64,000 nucleotides of DNA from Anaerohalosphaeraceae bacterium. GTDB lineage: Bacteria; Planctomycetota; Phycisphaerae; Sedimentisphaerales; UBA12454. Both the position numbers and the translations under genes were made by a program. The notes under the pieces are model-generated. The model did not search any database and was not told the origin of the DNA. It saw only the letters and a program-made list of their open reading frames with translations. The first letter of the stretch is position 1, and every line of letters begins with the position of its first letter. The stretch lies in contig JAIORA010000037.1 of the NCBI GenBank assembly GCA_021108375.1, forward strand, positions 85,118 through 149,117, read 5' to 3'. Below, in pieces: positions 39,425 through 52,872 of this stretch.

Positions 39425-39783
39425 ATTATGGTCTCTACATTTATCCCATCAAATCTTCAAAAAAACAGCTACAAAGGAACTATCTAATCCTCGAAAAGCC
39501 GAAACGTGGGAATTTAACGTCTTTGTAGCAAAAAATCAATATAATAATACTAAAAATGCAGATTTTATCAAAAAAACCATAATTTACGTCCGCATTTCAG
39601 CAGGTCAAAGACTTTAAGTGTCGGCCATCCGCCCTATACCGCCAAATTTGCCTTTAAAAACAACTCAGCAGCCTATAAAAAACCTACGGATGCACCTGAT
39701 AACAGCCCAACTCGGAACGCACCTGACTTCAGTGCTCGCTACGACTGAGGAAAACGTCTGTATATCACATATCTCTAAGCAGG

Positions 39784-41865
39784 TCAATAGCCTACAAGAA
39801 TTTTTTCTGCAATTTGTTCAGGAACTTTCTCGTATGTACTCGGCTCCATCGTAAAACTACCCCTGCCGCTTGTTATACCCCTTAATTCGCTCGAATAGCC
39901 GAACAACTCCGCAAGAGGTGCTTTCGCCTCAAGAACCCGCATATTGCCGTGAACGTGCGTATCTGTAACCATACCGCGCTTACTGATAATACTGCCCTGA
40001 ACAATGCCATAATCAGTCTCAGGCACAACAATCTGCAATTTCATTATTGGCTCAAGAAGTACGCTGCCAGCTTTTTTAAGAGCTTCTCTGACTGCCAGCG
40101 AACCCGCCTGCTCGAAAGCCATTTCAGATGAATCGACCGCGTGGGACGAGCCGTCAATCAGTGTAACTTTAACTCCCACAACCGGATAGCTCGCCAAACA
40201 ACCGCAACTCATTGCGCCCTTAACACCGTTTTCAACTGGCTTGATATATTCTTTGGGAACAGAACCGCCAACAACTTTATTCTCAAACTCAATCTCTTTA
40301 TGCCAATGGCCGCTTTCGTCCTGTAGAGGCTCAACCGTAACAATAACGTGCCCATACTGGCCTCGACCGCCGGTTTGACGAACAAATTTGGTTTCCTGCT
40401 CGACAGTCTTGGTTATAGCCTCTTTATAGGCAACTCTCGGCTTGCCAACACGAACATCGACCTTCATATCGCGAACCAGCCGGTGCTGAAGGATTTCAAG
40501 ATGCAGCTCGCCCATACCGCTTATAATGGTTTGGCCGGTTTCGGTATCAAATTTGGTACGGAAAGTCGGGTCTTCCTTGCGGAGTTTGCCCAGCGCCTCA
40601 GAAAGTTTATCACGTTCGGCAGTAGTAGCTGGCTCAATAGACATACTTATAACTGTTTCGGGGAACTCGATGTTCTCCAGGACTACCGGGTGCTTGGTAT
40701 CGCAAATAGTATCGCCGGTGAGCGTATCTTTAAGGCCGATACAGGCGACAATATCGCCAGCCCGTGCGGATTCGAGAATTTCTCTGCTGCCTGCGTGCAT
40801 TTCAAAAAGGCGGGTAACATTTTCCTTGCTCGACCTGTTGCTGTTAAGCACCCTTGAACCGCTTTTAAGCGTACCCTGATAAATCCTGAGGAAGTAAAGG
40901 TCCCCGTGCTTGTCGCCTGTGATTTTGAACGCTAAAGCCACAAGATCCTTGTCGGCATCGCAAACGACATCCAACGGGTGGTCCCTGTCATTAGGTTTAT
41001 GAGCAACAATAGCGGGCCTGTCTAACGGAGAAGGCAAATACCTGCCTGCCCCTTCGAGCAGCCGCTGAATACCGATATACTTCAGAGCCGAACCGCAGAA
41101 AACAGGATTAATCTCGTTGGCAAGAGTTGCTTTCCTCATCACCGTATGAATCATTTCCTCTTCTACCGGCTCATCGTGAATATACTTTTCCATAAGCTCT
41201 TCATCGTGCTCGGCAAGAGACTCAAGCATATCATGACGTGCCTTTTCTGCCATTTCGAGAAGGTCAGCAGGAATCTCTTTTTCTTCGTAGCCGGCACCAA
41301 GCTTTTCAGTATCATAGTAAACAGCCATCATTGTAATCAAATCTATCAGGCCGTGAAAATTGCTTTCTGCTCCTATCGGAATCTGCACACAAACGGGATT
41401 GGCCAGCAGCTTATCGCGAATGCTGTCAACAGCCATCTCGAAATCTGCGCCGACTTTGTCCATCTTGTTGATTAAGCAAACGCAAGGCAGATTATATTTC
41501 TGACCCTGCCTCCAGACAGTTTCGCTCTGAGCCTGCACACCTTCGCTGGCATCAAAAACTGCTATCGCACCATCGAGTACGCGAAGCGACCGTTCAACTT
41601 CCGCAGTAAAATCGACGTGCCCCGGAGTATCAATAAGATTGAAAGTCCAGTCCTTCCACGGACAGGTAGTTGCCGCCGATGCAATCGTAATGCCTCGCTC
41701 CTGCTCTTCCTGCATAAAGTCCATAACCGCGGTACCTTCGTGTACCTCGCCCATTTTATAGGTCTTGCCGGTATAGTACAGTATTCGCTCGGTAACAGTG
41801 GTCTTGCCGGCATCAATATGAGCCATTACGCCTATATTTCTAACTTTTGCAATCTCGTGTAACAT
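39784..41865 (-). CDS. fusA: Elongation factor G
   Basis: [24 protein letters not shown]; all EF-G domains. Confidence 0.98.
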   Translation of the reverse strand: MLHEIAKVRNIGVMAHIDAGKTTVTERILYYTGKTYKMGEVHEGTAVMDFMQEEQERGITIASAATTCPWKDWTFNLIDTPGHVDFTAEVERSLRVLDGAIAVFDASEGVQAQSETVWRQGQKYNLPCVCLINKMDKVGADFEMAVDSIRDKLLANPVCVQIPIGAESNFHGLIDLITMMAVYYDTEKLGAGYEEKEIPADLLEMAEKARHDMLESLAEHDEELMEKYIHDEPVEEEMIHTVMRKATLANEINPVFCGSALKYIGIQRLLEGAGRYLPSPLDRPAIVAHKPNDRDHPLDVVCDADKDLVALAFKITGDKHGDLYFLRIYQGTLKSGSRVLNSNRSSKENVTRLFEMHAGSREILESARAGDIVACIGLKDTLTGDTICDTKHPVVLENIEFPETVISMSIEPATTAERDKLSEALGKLRKEDPTFRTKFDTETGQTIISGMGELHLEILQHRLVRDMKVDVRVGKPRVAYKEAITKTVEQETKFVRQTGGRGQYGHVIVTVEPLQDESGHWHKEIEFENKVVGGSVPKEYIKPVENGVKGAMSCGCLASYPVVGVKVTLIDGSSHAVDSSEMAFEQAGSLAVREALKKAGSVLLEPIMKLQIVVPETDYGIVQGSIISKRGMVTDTHVHGNMRVLEAKAPLAELFGYSSELRGITSGRGSFTMEPSTYEKVPEQIAEKILVGY

Positions 41866-42013
41866 ATTAAATCCAAAAAATTATACTAAATCATATTTAA
41901 AAAAATGCATTCGATTCTTCAGACGCACATTTTGCCCTAAAGGGTATATAGAAACAAAAATACCACGGTTGATTATAAAAAAATCCTCCGTGGCATTTAT
42001 TTTCAAGGAGTTG

Positions 42014-42487
42014 CTACCAGGCAAAATGGGCGAAGGCCTTGTTGGCTTCAGCCATTCTGTGAACATTCTCGCGGGTAGTCATCGCGCCGCCCTGACCGTT
42101 ATATGCGTCCATCAACTCAGTAGCGAGTCTTTCACACATAGGTTTGCCTTTTTTCCCTCTTGCAGAAGCAAGAATCCAGCGGAAAGAAAGCGACTGCTGT
42201 CTCTTGGGCCTAACCTGCATAGGCACCTGATAGCTGGCACCACCAACACGTTTTGAACGTACTTCAAGATGAGGCTTGGTATTGCTGATAGCCTTCTCGA
42301 AAACATCAATAGGAGGAACTTCCGCAATCTTCTTCTCAATGAGATCCATCGCATCGTAGAATATCTTTTGAGCAACACTCTTCTTGCCCTGCCACATCAT
42401 TGAATTAATAAATTTGGAAGCCAGCTTGTTATTATACCGGGGGTCCGGTTTTAACTGTGTCGCTGAAGCAGTAAACTTCTTTGCCAT
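42014..42487 (-). CDS. rpsG: 30S ribosomal protein S7
   Basis: [28 protein letters not shown]...[13 protein letters not shown]. Confidence 0.97.
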   Translation of the reverse strand: MAKKFTASATQLKPDPRYNNKLASKFINSMMWQGKKSVAQKIFYDAMDLIEKKIAEVPPIDVFEKAISNTKPHLEVRSKRVGGASYQVPMQVRPKRQQSLSFRWILASARGKKGKPMCERLATELMDAYNGQGGAMTTRENVHRMAEANKAFAHFAW

Positions 42488-42543
42488 TTTACACCTTATT
42501 ACTCAAAAACTGAAAAATTTGTTTCTTACTTACGCCTTTTTAT

Positions 42544-42627
42544 TTTTAGCACCGTACTTGTTTCGACCCTGTTTATGGCCGGTTATTTTTTAGCACCGTA
42601 CTTGCTTCGGCCCTGTTTTCGGCCGGT
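42544..42627 (-). repeat. Imperfect 40-bp tandem duplication of the rpsL 3' end
   Basis: 42544-42583 and 42588-42627 match at 36/40 positions (TTTTAGCACCGTACTTG[T/C]TTCG[A/G]CCCTGTTT[A/T][T/C]GGCCGGT). Confidence 0.85.
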
Positions 42628-42945
42628 AACGCCAGCCGTATCCAGTGTTCCGCGAACGATATGATACCTTACGCCGGGCAAGTCCCTGACCCTGCCGCCT
42701 CGAACAATAACGGTACTATGCTCCTGAAGGTTATGGTCGATACCGGGAATATAAGCAGTAACTTCCTTGCCGTTTGTCAGTCTTACACGAGCAACTTTAC
42801 GCAAAGCTGAGTTAGGCTTCTTAGGGGTCTGAGTCCTTACTATAAGACAGACTCCACGCTTCTGCGGGCAACCAGTAATATCGGAAACCCTCTTTTTCGC
42901 TTTGCTCTTTCTGCCCATTCTCACTAACTGATTAATTGTCGGCAT
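42583..42945 (-). CDS. rpsL: 30S ribosomal protein S12
   Basis: [59 protein letters not shown]. Confidence 0.98.
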   Translation of the reverse strand: MPTINQLVRMGRKSKAKKRVSDITGCPQKRGVCLIVRTQTPKKPNSALRKVARVRLTNGKEVTAYIPGIDHNLQEHSTVIVRGGRVRDLPGVRYHIVRGTLDTAGVTGRKQGRSKYGAKK

Positions 42946-43086
42946 TACTACTCCAAACTAATTACACTACACCAATCCTGATTAAGTGCATCCGGCCTCT
43001 CAGCAACTCTTGTTTTATTCCTGAGCCGCACACAACGCACATTTTATTACCCTAAAAGGGTATTGAAACTATCTTTTCAATCTTTT

Positions 43087-43250
43087 AGGGAACCTCTAAA
43101 AATTCATTTTGGCGAACAAGCGAACCTTTTTATCGCCGGACTGCGTCAGACAAAAGCCGCTTTATCTACGGATAAAGCTGATTTGTCTTTCTTGCCGGAC
43201 AACAAAAATTTTCTACTTGTCGCTCAAAAGCAATTATTAGAGCTACCCTT
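43087..43250. repeat. Family-B intergenic repeat, long form
   Basis: AGGGAACCTCTAAAAATTCATTTTGGCG...CAAAAGCAATTATTAGAGCTACCCTT; termini are imperfect inverted repeats; same ends as 52148-52225 with extra internal sequence. Confidence 0.75.
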
Positions 43251-43263
43251 TATTAAACGAAGT

Positions 43264-46200
43264 TTAAAGGCCAAGTGCTGCCCTCGCCGCGGCATCTGCC
43301 TGGGCCTCGGCATCGTGGCTTTCCTTAAGCTCTGCAAGCTCCTTAGGAAGCGGTGCCTTAACAAGATGCTTAACCTTCATCTCGACATAAGGTCTAAACG
43401 CCGTACCTGCCGGTATAAGATGGCCAAGAATGACATTTTCCTTCAAACCGATTAGTTGGTCAACTTTACCACCTAAGGACGCTTCTGTCAACACTTTTGT
43501 AGTTTCCTGGAAGCTGGCAGCTGAAATAAAGCTCTCAGACTGCAAAGAAGCTTTGGTAATACCCAAAAGCAGTGTCTTTGCCGTTGCCGGGCGAGGTTTC
43601 TTGCCCTTAGCCGGCTCGCCGACAAGTTTTTCTGCCTTTTCATTAGCTTCTTCTACCTCAGACTTAGCATAAACCTTGTCTTCAACAAGGTCTGTATCAC
43701 CAATATCAGAGATTTTCAAGCTGCGAGAAAGCTCTTCATTATTCTGTTTAAACTGCTTTTTGGATATAATTTCGCCGGGCAAAAACTCACTGTCGCCGAT
43801 AGATTCAATTTCAACCTTTTGCATCATCTGAGACAAAATAATCTCAACGTGCTTCTCATTTATCGTTACATTTTGCGAACGATAAACGTTTTGAACCTCG
43901 GCAAGCAGATACTTCTGCAAGGCCTCTTCGCCTTTAATTCTCAGAATATCGTGCGGAACTAATGGGCCATCGGTCAGCGGATCGCCGGCCTCTACCATAT
44001 CGCCGGTATGAACATTAAGATGGCGGTCTCTCGGAACGTGATGCTCCTTTTCCATCTTTTCACTTCGGACGATAATAGTCATCTTGCCCTTGCGTTTGTC
44101 GCTCTTGAGTTCGACTTTACCACTAATTTCAGCCATCGCGGCAGGTTCTTTAGGCTTACGAGCCTCGAAAATTTCGGTAACTCTTGGCAGACCACCTGTA
44201 ATATCCTGAGTACCACCCTGGCCACGCGGCTGACGTGCCAACTGCTCACCCGCCTGAACGACCTGACCCTCATCAACTTCGATACGAGCCTTGGCAGGCA
44301 GATAGTGAACATCAAGTATCTTGCCATCTTCGTCCTCAATAATAACCTGCGGGTGCTTATCGCCCTTATGCTCGATAACGACCGGCCGGCCCTTCTGGCC
44401 TTTTCGCTCTTCCTCGATACGCATCGTCTCACCTTCAACGACATCGATAAAGCGAATAATACCGCCGACTTCAGCAAGAATCGGCACTCTATGCGGGTCC
44501 CACTCGAACAATTTAGATTTTGCCTTTACCTGCTGGCCGTTTTCCACGAGAATTACCGAGCCGTAAGGAACTTTAAATTTATCGTACTCCCTGCCCTTCT
44601 CGTCAACAACCGCTATTTCACCGCTCCTCTTAAGAGCAACGAACTGTTCGCTGCCATCATCATTTTTCACAAGAACAGCATTTATATCTCTATATTCCAC
44701 AATACCTGCTTGCGGGGCTATCTGACCACTTTCAAGAATAGTACGCGAGGCCACACCGCCGGTATGGAACGTACGCATTGTAAGCTGCGTGCCAGGCTCG
44801 CCGATAGACTGTGCCGCGATAATACCCACCGCCATACCCTCTTCAACGAGCCGGGTAGTGCTGAGGTCCCATCCATAACATTTCGCACAAACGCCGAGCC
44901 TGCTGTCACAGGTAAGCGAGCTTCGTATCCTGATAGACTCAAGCCCCATCGCCTCTATCTTTTCAGCAGCGGCAGGAGTGATAACCTCATTTTCGCGGAC
45001 TATCATCTCATCGGTCATCGGGTTACGAACATTATCCCTTGCCGTTCTACCGACAATAAGTTCACTAAGCGGTATATCGACCTGCTCACCTTTATAAACA
45101 GCCGACTTCGTAATACCCTGTAGCGTACCACAGTCAAGTTCATTAACAATCACGTTCTGGGCAACATCGGCGAGCTTACGAGTAAGATAACCCGAATCAG
45201 CCGTCTTTAAAGCTGTATCAGCCAGACCTTTTCGTGCACCGTGCGTCGAGCTGAAATACTCAAGAACGTTCAGGCCTTCACGGAAGTTTGACTTAATCGG
45301 CGTTTCAATAATTTCGCCACTGGGCTTTGCCATAAGAGCACGCATACCAGCCAACTGCTGAATCTGGTCAACACTGCCTCGAGCGCCCGAATCACTCATA
45401 ATATAAATCGGATTGAGATAAGGCTTGCCATCGCGTATATCGTTTTTGAGTCCATTCATCATCGCGTTGGTTACCGCGACACGGGCGTGAGTCCATACAT
45501 CGATAACCTGATTATATCGTTCACCTTCGGTCAGAACGCCGTCGTTATAGTTTTCCATAATCTTATCGATTGCCGCCTGGCTCTTGTCGATAATGCCCTG
45601 CTTTTCAGGCGGAATTCTCAAGTCCGTAAGGCCTACACTCAAACCGGCCAGTGTAGCATATTTGAACCCGAGGTCTTTCAAATCGTCAAGAAGGTCCAGA
45701 CTCGCAGTTCCGCTTGTTACTGCGTAACAGTCATTTATAACCGTTTTGAGCATCTTTTGTGACATCAGCACATTATAGAAAAACATCTCTTCAGCAAGAA
45801 TTTCGTTGAATATACACCTGCCGGCTGTCGTCTCAATGACTTTCTGTTCAGATATTTCCCCGCCTTCAGAGTAAACCTTCTTACCATCCGGTACTTTGAT
45901 TTTAACTTTTGCATGTATGCTGACTTTGCCAAGTTCATAAGCTGTGATAGCCTCGAACGGGCTGGCAAAAAGCAAACCTTCACCCTTTTCGCCAGGCCTC
46001 ATCGCGGTAATATAATAATTACCCAAAACGATGTCCTGCGAAGGACTTGCCATTGGACTACCGTTGGAAGGTGCGAAGATATTGTTTGTCGCAAGCATCA
46101 ATGTATGCGATTCAACCTGAGCTTCTACGCTCAACGGCAGATGTACCGCCATCTGGTCGCCATCGAAGTCAGCATTAAATCCCTTACAAACAAGCGGGTG

Positions 46201-47532
46201 CAGCATAATCGCATTGCCTTCAACAAGCACAGGCTCAAAAGCCTGAATACCCATCCTGTGCAGAGTCGGTGCCCTGTTGAGCATTACCGGATGCTGATGG
46301 ATAACGGCCTCGAGAATATCCCAAACGTGCTCATCACGTTTTTCGAGCATTCTCTTGGCACTTTTAATTGTATCCGCAAGCCCTCGCTCTTTCAACTCTC
46401 TGATAATAAAAGGCTGATAAAGTTCAAGTGCTATCTTCTTGGGCAGGCCGCACTGGTGCAGTTTCAAATATGGGCCGACAACAATAACAGACCGCGCCGA
46501 ATAATCGACACGCTTGCCAAGCAGATTTTCTCTGAACCTGCCCTGCTTGCCCTTAATCATATCGGTCAGACTCTTAAGAGGACGGTTGTTACTGCCAAGT
46601 ACCGGCCTTCGGCATCTGCCGTTATCCAGCAGCGAATCGACCGCCTGCTGAAGCATACGCTTTTCATTACGGATAATAACTTCAGGAGCGTTAAGGTCCA
46701 TCAGTTTTTTAAGGCGGTTATTCCTGTTAATGATACGCCTGTAAAGGTCATTCAAATCGCTCGTCGCGAAATTACCGCTTTCGAGCATAACCAGCGGACG
46801 CAAATCCGGCGGAATTACCGGCGAAACTTCAATAATCATCCATTCGGGTTTGTTAACACTATCGCGAATGGCATTAACGATTTTCAGTCTCTTGCTGAGG
46901 TCCTTAATTTTCTGTTTGCTCTTGGTCTTGCCTATACCGGCACGAAGCTCAACGCCGAGCGACTCAAGGTCAAGCCCGCTTAGCAGATCTCTGATAGCCT
47001 CGGCACCCATACCGGCCTTAAAAGAGTTGCCGTATTTCGTAATAGCATCACGATACTCTTCTTCGTTAAGAAGTTGTTTGGCTTTCAGAGGACTCTGCCC
47101 GGGGTCAGTAACCACATAATCCTGAAAATAAATAATCTTTTCAAGGTCAACCGTTTTCATCGCCAAAAGAGCGCCGAGCCTTGAAGGCATAGCCTTGAAA
47201 AACCAGATATGCACAACCGGCGCAGCCAGATTGATATGCCCCATACGTTTTCTACGAACCCTGCTGTGGGTTACCTTAACCCCGCAACGGTCGCAGATGA
47301 TACCTTTGAACTTGGTACCCTTATACTTACCGCAGGAACATTCCCAGTCACGTTCAGGTCCAAATATCCGTTCGCAGAACAGGCCGTCTTTTTCAGGACG
47401 GTATGTACGATAGTTAATCGTTTCCGGCTTACGAATCTCGCCAAAAGACCAACTGCGTACATCATTAGGACTCGCCAGCGAAATCATCACTGAACCGTAA
47501 TCGTTTATTTTGTCATAAATACTTTCAGCCAT
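43264..47532 (-). CDS. rpoC: DNA-directed RNA polymerase subunit beta'
   Basis: [17 protein letters not shown], zinc-binding [21 protein letters not shown]. Confidence 0.98.
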   Translation of the reverse strand: MAESIYDKINDYGSVMISLASPNDVRSWSFGEIRKPETINYRTYRPEKDGLFCERIFGPERDWECSCGKYKGTKFKGIICDRCGVKVTHSRVRRKRMGHINLAAPVVHIWFFKAMPSRLGALLAMKTVDLEKIIYFQDYVVTDPGQSPLKAKQLLNEEEYRDAITKYGNSFKAGMGAEAIRDLLSGLDLESLGVELRAGIGKTKSKQKIKDLSKRLKIVNAIRDSVNKPEWMIIEVSPVIPPDLRPLVMLESGNFATSDLNDLYRRIINRNNRLKKLMDLNAPEVIIRNEKRMLQQAVDSLLDNGRCRRPVLGSNNRPLKSLTDMIKGKQGRFRENLLGKRVDYSARSVIVVGPYLKLHQCGLPKKIALELYQPFIIRELKERGLADTIKSAKRMLEKRDEHVWDILEAVIHQHPVMLNRAPTLHRMGIQAFEPVLVEGNAIMLHPLVCKGFNADFDGDQMAVHLPLSVEAQVESHTLMLATNNIFAPSNGSPMASPSQDIVLGNYYITAMRPGEKGEGLLFASPFEAITAYELGKVSIHAKVKIKVPDGKKVYSEGGEISEQKVIETTAGRCIFNEILAEEMFFYNVLMSQKMLKTVINDCYAVTSGTASLDLLDDLKDLGFKYATLAGLSVGLTDLRIPPEKQGIIDKSQAAIDKIMENYNDGVLTEGERYNQVIDVWTHARVAVTNAMMNGLKNDIRDGKPYLNPIYIMSDSGARGSVDQIQQLAGMRALMAKPSGEIIETPIKSNFREGLNVLEYFSSTHGARKGLADTALKTADSGYLTRKLADVAQNVIVNELDCGTLQGITKSAVYKGEQVDIPLSELIVGRTARDNVRNPMTDEMIVRENEVITPAAAEKIEAMGLESIRIRSSLTCDSRLGVCAKCYGWDLSTTRLVEEGMAVGIIAAQSIGEPGTQLTMRTFHTGGVASRTILESGQIAPQAGIVEYRDINAVLVKNDDGSEQFVALKRSGEIAVVDEKGREYDKFKVPYGSVILVENGQQVKAKSKLFEWDPHRVPILAEVGGIIRFIDVVEGETMRIEEERKGQKGRPVVIEHKGDKHPQVIIEDEDGKILDVHYLPAKARIEVDEGQVVQAGEQLARQPRGQGGTQDITGGLPRVTEIFEARKPKEPAAMAEISGKVELKSDKRKGKMTIIVRSEKMEKEHHVPRDRHLNVHTGDMVEAGDPLTDGPLVPHDILRIKGEEALQKYLLAEVQNVYRSQNVTINEKHVEIILSQMMQKVEIESIGDSEFLPGEIISKKQFKQNNEELSRSLKISDIGDTDLVEDKVYAKSEVEEANEKAEKLVGEPAKGKKPRPATAKTLLLGITKASLQSESFISAASFQETTKVLTEASLGGKVDQLIGLKENVILGHLIPAGTAFRPYVEMKVKHLVKAPLPKELAELKESHDAEAQADAAARAALGL

Positions 47533-47590
47533 TCGAGCTTTACTCCCTTAAATTTGAGTAAGTCTGTCAACCGGAACCGCATAATATCAT

Positions 47591-50500
47591 TTACAGCGTT
47601 TTGCCGCCTACGCGTTTCTTTTCGAGCTGGATATTAAGCCCCAGCCCCCTTATTTCACTACACAGAACATCGAAGGATATTGGCGTTCCCGCCTCAAGAG
47701 TGTTCTTGCCCTTGACCATCGATTCGTAAATCTTTGTTCTGCCTTCAATATCATCGCTCTTAACAGTCAAGAGTTCCTGGAGGGTATAAGCTGCACCATA
47801 AGCCTCAACCGCCCAGACTTCCATCTCGCCAAGTCTCTGGCCGCCGGTACGAGCCTTGCCGCCGAGAGGCTGCTGAGTAATAAGACTGTAAGGACCAGTT
47901 GAACGTGCGTGTATCTTGTCATCAACAAGGTGATGCAGTTTCATCATATACATATAGCCAACGGTACAAGCCTGCTCAAAACGTTCGCCGGTTCTGCCAT
48001 CAATCAGATGAACCTTCAGGTCAGGCTGAATCTGAGCGAATATCTCATCAGTTGGCGGAGCCTCTCCAGCATCGGCAAGTTCTTTCTCTCGACGAATGGT
48101 ATTGTCGTTGGCTTCTTTTGTTACATCGTGAACTTCTTGTTCAGTCGCTCCCGCAAAGACAGGCGTAACAGCCTCAAAGCCCAAAACTTTCGCGGCCCAA
48201 CCCATATGAGTTTCGAGAATCTGCCCGACATTCATACGGCTCGGCACGCCAAGAGGATTAAGACATATATCAACTGATGTGCCGTCTTCAAGGAAAGGCA
48301 TATCCTCTTCCGGCATAATCCTGGCGATAACACCTTTGTTTCCGTGCCTGCCCGCCATTTTGTCACCGATGGAAAGCGTTCTCTTGGTGGCAACATAAAT
48401 CTTTACCATCTCCAAAACACCGTTGGGCAACTCGTCGCCGTGCTTCATACGTTCAAGTCTTGCTTTGCCGTTTTCTTCGACTTTCGCTATCTTGGGCATA
48501 ACGACATCAACAATTTTACTGACATCCCCACGCAATCCTGCCGGTTTAATCCAGGAAATAGCAAAATTCTCAATCTGCTCAAGGATAACATCACTGTCTT
48601 CACTTGCCCCGACTTTTTGCTTTGTTGTCGGGTCAACTATCGCAATTTCAAACTTCTCAGCAATTTCGTCAATCATCTGTCTGAAAATATCGCACTGCTG
48701 CTGTTTAATCTCTGCGGCAAATTCTTTAATCATCAGCTTATGAGCTTTTTTCTGTTCATCACTGCCGGCGCCGCGCCTTGTAAATCTGCTGGTCTTGACA
48801 ACCACGCCGTTATAACCGCCGGGCATATCAAGTGAATCGTTCTTAACATCTTCGCCTGCTCTGCCGAATATCGCGTGCAGCAGTTTTTCTTCGGGAGTAA
48901 GCTCTGTCTTACTCTTAGGCGAAACCTTACCAACTAATATATCGCCGGCAGAAACACGGGTGCCTTCTCTTACGATTCCGTCCTCGTCGAGATTACGCAG
49001 CACCTTTTCGCCAACGTTGGGAATATCCCTCGTAAATTCTTCTCGGCCGAGTTTGGTTTCACGAACTTCAACACTGAATTCATCTATATGAATACTGGTA
49101 TAAGCATCATTCTTTACGAGCTTTTGGCTGATTAAGATTGCATCCTCAAAATTAAAGCCGTCAAAAGGCATAAACGCTACCAGAACATTCTTGCCCAATG
49201 CAAGAACGCCTTCGTCTGTTCCGCCGCCATCGGCTATAATTTCATCCTTTTTAACTTTTTGCCCTACTGAGACTATCGGGCTCTGGTTAAGACAGGTACG
49301 TTCATTAAGACCTGTGAATTTTTCAAGAACATAAACATCATTCTCGTTTATAACTATTCTCGTGGCATCGACAGAAGTAACAGTGCCAGCGGCTCTTGCC
49401 TTTACAACCATACTTGAATACTGAGCTACATATTTTTCAATTCCGGTACGGGTAACAGGCGCCTCGGTTCTGAGCAAAGGAACCGCCTGCCTCATCATAT
49501 TAGAACCCATCAATGCACGGTTAGCGTCATCGTGTTCTAAGAAAGGTATCAAAGCTGCCGAGACACCGACAATCTGCTGAGACGAAATATCGACATAATC
49601 AACTTCCTTACTGTCAACTTGCGTCAAATCGCCAAACTTTCTGGCCAGAACCATACCATCTTTGAGTTTTCCGCTTTTAGTGGTATCAACCGAGCCGGGC
49701 GGAGCGAATGTCGCTTCCATTTCCTCGTCGGCTCTGAGATAAGCAACCTCTCCGGTCAACTTGCCTTTGGCAGCTTTGCGATATGGCGTAAGCAGAAAGC
49801 CATATTCATCAACCTTTGAAAACAATGCGAGCGATGCGATAAGGCCGATATTCGTACCTTCAGGGGTTTCAATCGGGCATATCCTGCCGTAATGACTTAT
49901 ATGAACATCGCGAACTTCAAAGCCAGCACGCTTTCTATTCAGTCCGCCCGGGCCTAAAGCACTTAACCTGCGCTCGTGAGTAAGCTGGCTGACAGCGTTC
50001 GTCTGGTCAACAACCTGACTCAACTCACCTCTGCCAAAGAAATAGTCGATACTGCTTGAGACGCTCTTGGAATTTACAAGGTCAGCAATGCGTATGGTAT
50101 CCTGCGGGTCCTTCATACTCATTCTTTCCTGAACGGTTCTCCGCAGTTTGAGAAGACCTTTTCTCACTTCATCAGCGGCAAGCTCATCAATCGTACGCAA
50201 CCGTCTGTTGCCAAGATGGTCAATATCATCGATAACGCCTTCGTTGTTTCGCAGACTGAGAATATATCTCGTCGTATTGAGAAAATCGTCTGGCCGAAGA
50301 GTCATTTCGTCTTCGCTTACATTCTGATTAAACTTCCGGTTGAGCCTGAACCTGCCGACCCTGCCGAGACGGTATCTGTCACGGTCGAAAAATTTCTCCT
50401 GGAACAGTGTTCTTGCCTTGTCAACATTCTGAGGATTGCCCGGCCGCAGTCTTGCATAAAGTCTCAGCATCGCCTCTTCGTGGCTTTCACAGGGGTCCTC

Positions 50501-51352
50501 GGCAAGAGTATTCAATATCAGCATATCGCCGACTTTTGTAATAACTTCAAGTTTCTTCAAAGGACTGCTCTGAATCTGATGAACTCTATCACCAAGCTGA
50601 GTGCCTGCCTCAACAAGAATCTCGCCGGATTCGGTATCGACTACAGGCCCAACAGACCACATCGTAGGTTCAAGTTTATCGACAGCAACATTCTTTGTTT
50701 CGTAAAACAACCTGATTATCTGCTCAGTCGTACCAAAATCCTCACTCATAACACGCAAAAACAAAGTCGCGGGAATTTTGCTCGACTGGTCGATTCTGAC
50801 TATAAGAACATCTTTTTTCGTAACCGATATTTCTATCCAGCTGCCGCGTTCAGGAATAATTCTTCCGCCGTGCAGAATCCTGTCGCCCTCTTTACTTTCC
50901 ATAAGGAAATCAACACCAGGCGAACGGTGCAACTGATTTACAATAACTCTCTCGGCTCCATTTATAATAAATTCGCCGCCACCAATCATAATTGGCGCTT
51001 CACCAAGATAAACAACCTGCTCGGCAACATCGGCAACGTCTTTCCTGCTGAGCCTGCACCTGATTTTCAGCGGATGACCATAGGTTAGCCTAAGCTCTCT
51101 GCACTCGTTGGGATTATAGCGCGGACTGTCCAGCTCATATCCGAGAAACTCGAGTTTCATCGACTTGTCATAACTTTCTATCGGAAAAATTTCCCGAAGT
51201 AAAGCCTCAAGCCCAATGTCTTTACGGCCCTTGCCCGAAACCTGAGACTGCAAAAAACGTTCGTAGCTTGCGCACTGAACCTCGATAAGATTTGGTATAT
51301 CTATCGCATCAGCTATTTTACCGAAATCGCGAATAACTCTTGCGGCCATCAC
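47591..51352 (-). CDS. rpoB: DNA-directed RNA polymerase subunit beta
   Basis: [37 protein letters not shown]. Confidence 0.98.
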   Translation of the reverse strand: MMAARVIRDFGKIADAIDIPNLIEVQCASYERFLQSQVSGKGRKDIGLEALLREIFPIESYDKSMKLEFLGYELDSPRYNPNECRELRLTYGHPLKIRCRLSRKDVADVAEQVVYLGEAPIMIGGGEFIINGAERVIVNQLHRSPGVDFLMESKEGDRILHGGRIIPERGSWIEISVTKKDVLIVRIDQSSKIPATLFLRVMSEDFGTTEQIIRLFYETKNVAVDKLEPTMWSVGPVVDTESGEILVEAGTQLGDRVHQIQSSPLKKLEVITKVGDMLILNTLAEDPCESHEEAMLRLYARLRPGNPQNVDKARTLFQEKFFDRDRYRLGRVGRFRLNRKFNQNVSEDEMTLRPDDFLNTTRYILSLRNNEGVIDDIDHLGNRRLRTIDELAADEVRKGLLKLRRTVQERMSMKDPQDTIRIADLVNSKSVSSSIDYFFGRGELSQVVDQTNAVSQLTHERRLSALGPGGLNRKRAGFEVRDVHISHYGRICPIETPEGTNIGLIASLALFSKVDEYGFLLTPYRKAAKGKLTGEVAYLRADEEMEATFAPPGSVDTTKSGKLKDGMVLARKFGDLTQVDSKEVDYVDISSQQIVGVSAALIPFLEHDDANRALMGSNMMRQAVPLLRTEAPVTRTGIEKYVAQYSSMVVKARAAGTVTSVDATRIVINENDVYVLEKFTGLNERTCLNQSPIVSVGQKVKKDEIIADGGGTDEGVLALGKNVLVAFMPFDGFNFEDAILISQKLVKNDAYTSIHIDEFSVEVRETKLGREEFTRDIPNVGEKVLRNLDEDGIVREGTRVSAGDILVGKVSPKSKTELTPEEKLLHAIFGRAGEDVKNDSLDMPGGYNGVVVKTSRFTRRGAGSDEQKKAHKLMIKEFAAEIKQQQCDIFRQMIDEIAEKFEIAIVDPTTKQKVGASEDSDVILEQIENFAISWIKPAGLRGDVSKIVDVVMPKIAKVEENGKARLERMKHGDELPNGVLEMVKIYVATKRTLSIGDKMAGRHGNKGVIARIMPEEDMPFLEDGTSVDICLNPLGVPSRMNVGQILETHMGWAAKVLGFEAVTPVFAGATEQEVHDVTKEANDNTIRREKELADAGEAPPTDEIFAQIQPDLKVHLIDGRTGERFEQACTVGYMYMMKLHHLVDDKIHARSTGPYSLITQQPLGGKARTGGQRLGEMEVWAVEAYGAAYTLQELLTVKSDDIEGRTKIYESMVKGKNTLEAGTPISFDVLCSEIRGLGLNIQLEKKRVGGKTL

Positions 51353-51464
51353 GCACTCCTGAATTTTGTTTCGAATACAGTTTGACTACCCGCTCGGCTG
51401 AAATTAAAAGCACCAAAACACTCTTTTGACAACTTCATAAACAGCCTTGCTACAATAAGACACT

Positions 51465-51549
51465 CTTATCACACATCCCAAAACCACCACTTCAATACCG
51501 AGAATTCCATTAACGTCATTCTCAGACACTTTGGGATGACTTCTAATAA
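51465..51549. repeat. Family-A imperfect palindromic repeat, copy 5
   Basis: ACACATCCCAAAACCACCACTTCAATACC...CCATTAACGTCATTCTCAGACACTTTGGGATGACTTCTAATAA between rplL and rpoB. Confidence 0.8.
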
Positions 51550-51632
51550 CTTATAAATAATGACAACCGGATAAAAACTATACACTGCGGCCGAAAATAT
51601 ATCGGCCGCAGCGGTTATAATCACTGCTTAAA

Positions 51633-52043
51633 TTACTCTACTGCAACAACAGCACCGGCCGCTTCAAGCTGCTGGCGTGCTTCTTCTGCCTCTTCTTTGC
51701 TGACACCTTCTTTAACAGACTTAGGTGCACCATCAACGAGAGTCTTAGCTTCTTTAAGGCCTAAACCTGTCAAAGCACGAACTTCCTTGATAACCTGAAT
51801 CTTCTTATCGCCGATTTCCTTAAGGATTACGTCGAAGCTCGTCTTCTCTTCAGCCTCTGCCGCATCGCCACCTGCCGGGCCTGCCATCATAACAGCTCCG
51901 CCTGCTGCCGGCTCAATACCGTGAACATCTTTGAGATAATCGCCCAAATCTTTAGCCTGCATAAGAGTTAGAGCAACAATTTTATCGCCCAAATCTTTAA
52001 TATCCGCGGCCCATTCTTTTGCCTGTACTTGTTCTTCTGACAT
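51633..52043 (-). CDS. rplL: 50S ribosomal protein L7/L12
   Basis: [66 protein letters not shown]. Confidence 0.97.
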   Translation of the reverse strand: MSEEQVQAKEWAADIKDLGDKIVALTLMQAKDLGDYLKDVHGIEPAAGGAVMMAGPAGGDAAEAEEKTSFDVILKEIGDKKIQVIKEVRALTGLGLKEAKTLVDGAPKSVKEGVSKEEAEEARQQLEAAGAVVAVE

Positions 52044-52147
52044 CTTTAATACTCCTGTATTTCCTGGCCTGTGGTAGCCGAACTACACCGTCCTGTTTAA
52101 CCCCTCAAAGGGACAACCACACAACCACCGATTAATTTTAAAACTCA

Positions 52148-52225
52148 AGGGAACCTCTAAAAATTCATTTTGGCGGACAAAAATTTCCTACTTGCCGCCC
52201 AAAAGCAATTATTAGAGCTACCCTT
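52148..52225. repeat. Family-B intergenic repeat, short form
   Basis: AGGGAACCTCTAAAAATTCATTTTGGCGGACAAAAATTTCCTACTTGCCGCCCAAAAGCAATTATTAGAGCTACCCTT. Confidence 0.75.
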
Positions 52226-52309
52226 AACTAATTGGATTCAGCCATTGGCCGAAACTATTTTTATAAAATAACCATCCCGATTTATCGGGAGTCCTCAACT
52301 CAAAACTAT

Positions 52310-52837
52310 CTACGCGGCCTTTTCCTGCTCGTCGATAATCGTCTTGATACAGCCTGCTATTATGCCGCCCGGAGAAGCGATTGCACTGGCAAGTCTTGCG
52401 CCCGGCGACTTGGCAAGCATAACAACATCGCCCTGAAGCTCGACTCGGCTCTTCATCTTAGCCAAAGCCTTCGCCCCGTCCTGGCCGAGAGATTCGCCAT
52501 CAACATAAGCACCTGTAAACTCGATTTGCTTAAATTCCTTCAGCAGTGCGTCAATCGCTTTTGCGACATCAACAGCATTATCCCCGCCGTAAACAACCGT
52601 TCGCGGCCCTTTGCCGAACAAATCAGCAGCCGAGTCCATATTCATATTATTCAAAGCCTGTCGCATCATACTATTGCGAACAACCGTCAGCTTAATACCC
52701 TGCTGGCCGAGCTTTGCACGAAGCAGATTGTTAGACACTCCGTCAATACCGGTAGTATCGACAACAACAAACTCCGTAACACCTGAGAACTTATTCTCGA
52801 AATCTTTGGTAAGCAACCCTTTTACAAATTTACTCAT
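52310..52837 (-). CDS. rplJ: 50S ribosomal protein L10
   Basis: RAKLGQQGIKLTVVRNSMMRQALNN; gene order rplA-rplJ-rplL-rpoB. Confidence 0.95.
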   Translation of the reverse strand: MSKFVKGLLTKDFENKFSGVTEFVVVDTTGIDGVSNNLLRAKLGQQGIKLTVVRNSMMRQALNNMNMDSAADLFGKGPRTVVYGGDNAVDVAKAIDALLKEFKQIEFTGAYVDGESLGQDGAKALAKMKSRVELQGDVVMLAKSPGARLASAIASPGGIIAGCIKTIIDEQEKAA

Positions 52838-52872
52838 AATCGCACCTTTAACAATTTTATCTTAAGGGGACT

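Noticed and set aside
44008-45123. 371-aa plus-strand ORF
   Set aside because: Fully antisense to rpoC; no recognisable domain; typical shadow ORF of a long conserved gene.
45913-46983. 356-aa plus-strand ORF
   Set aside because: Antisense shadow of rpoC.
50216-51088. 290-aa plus-strand ORF
   Set aside because: Antisense shadow of rpoB.
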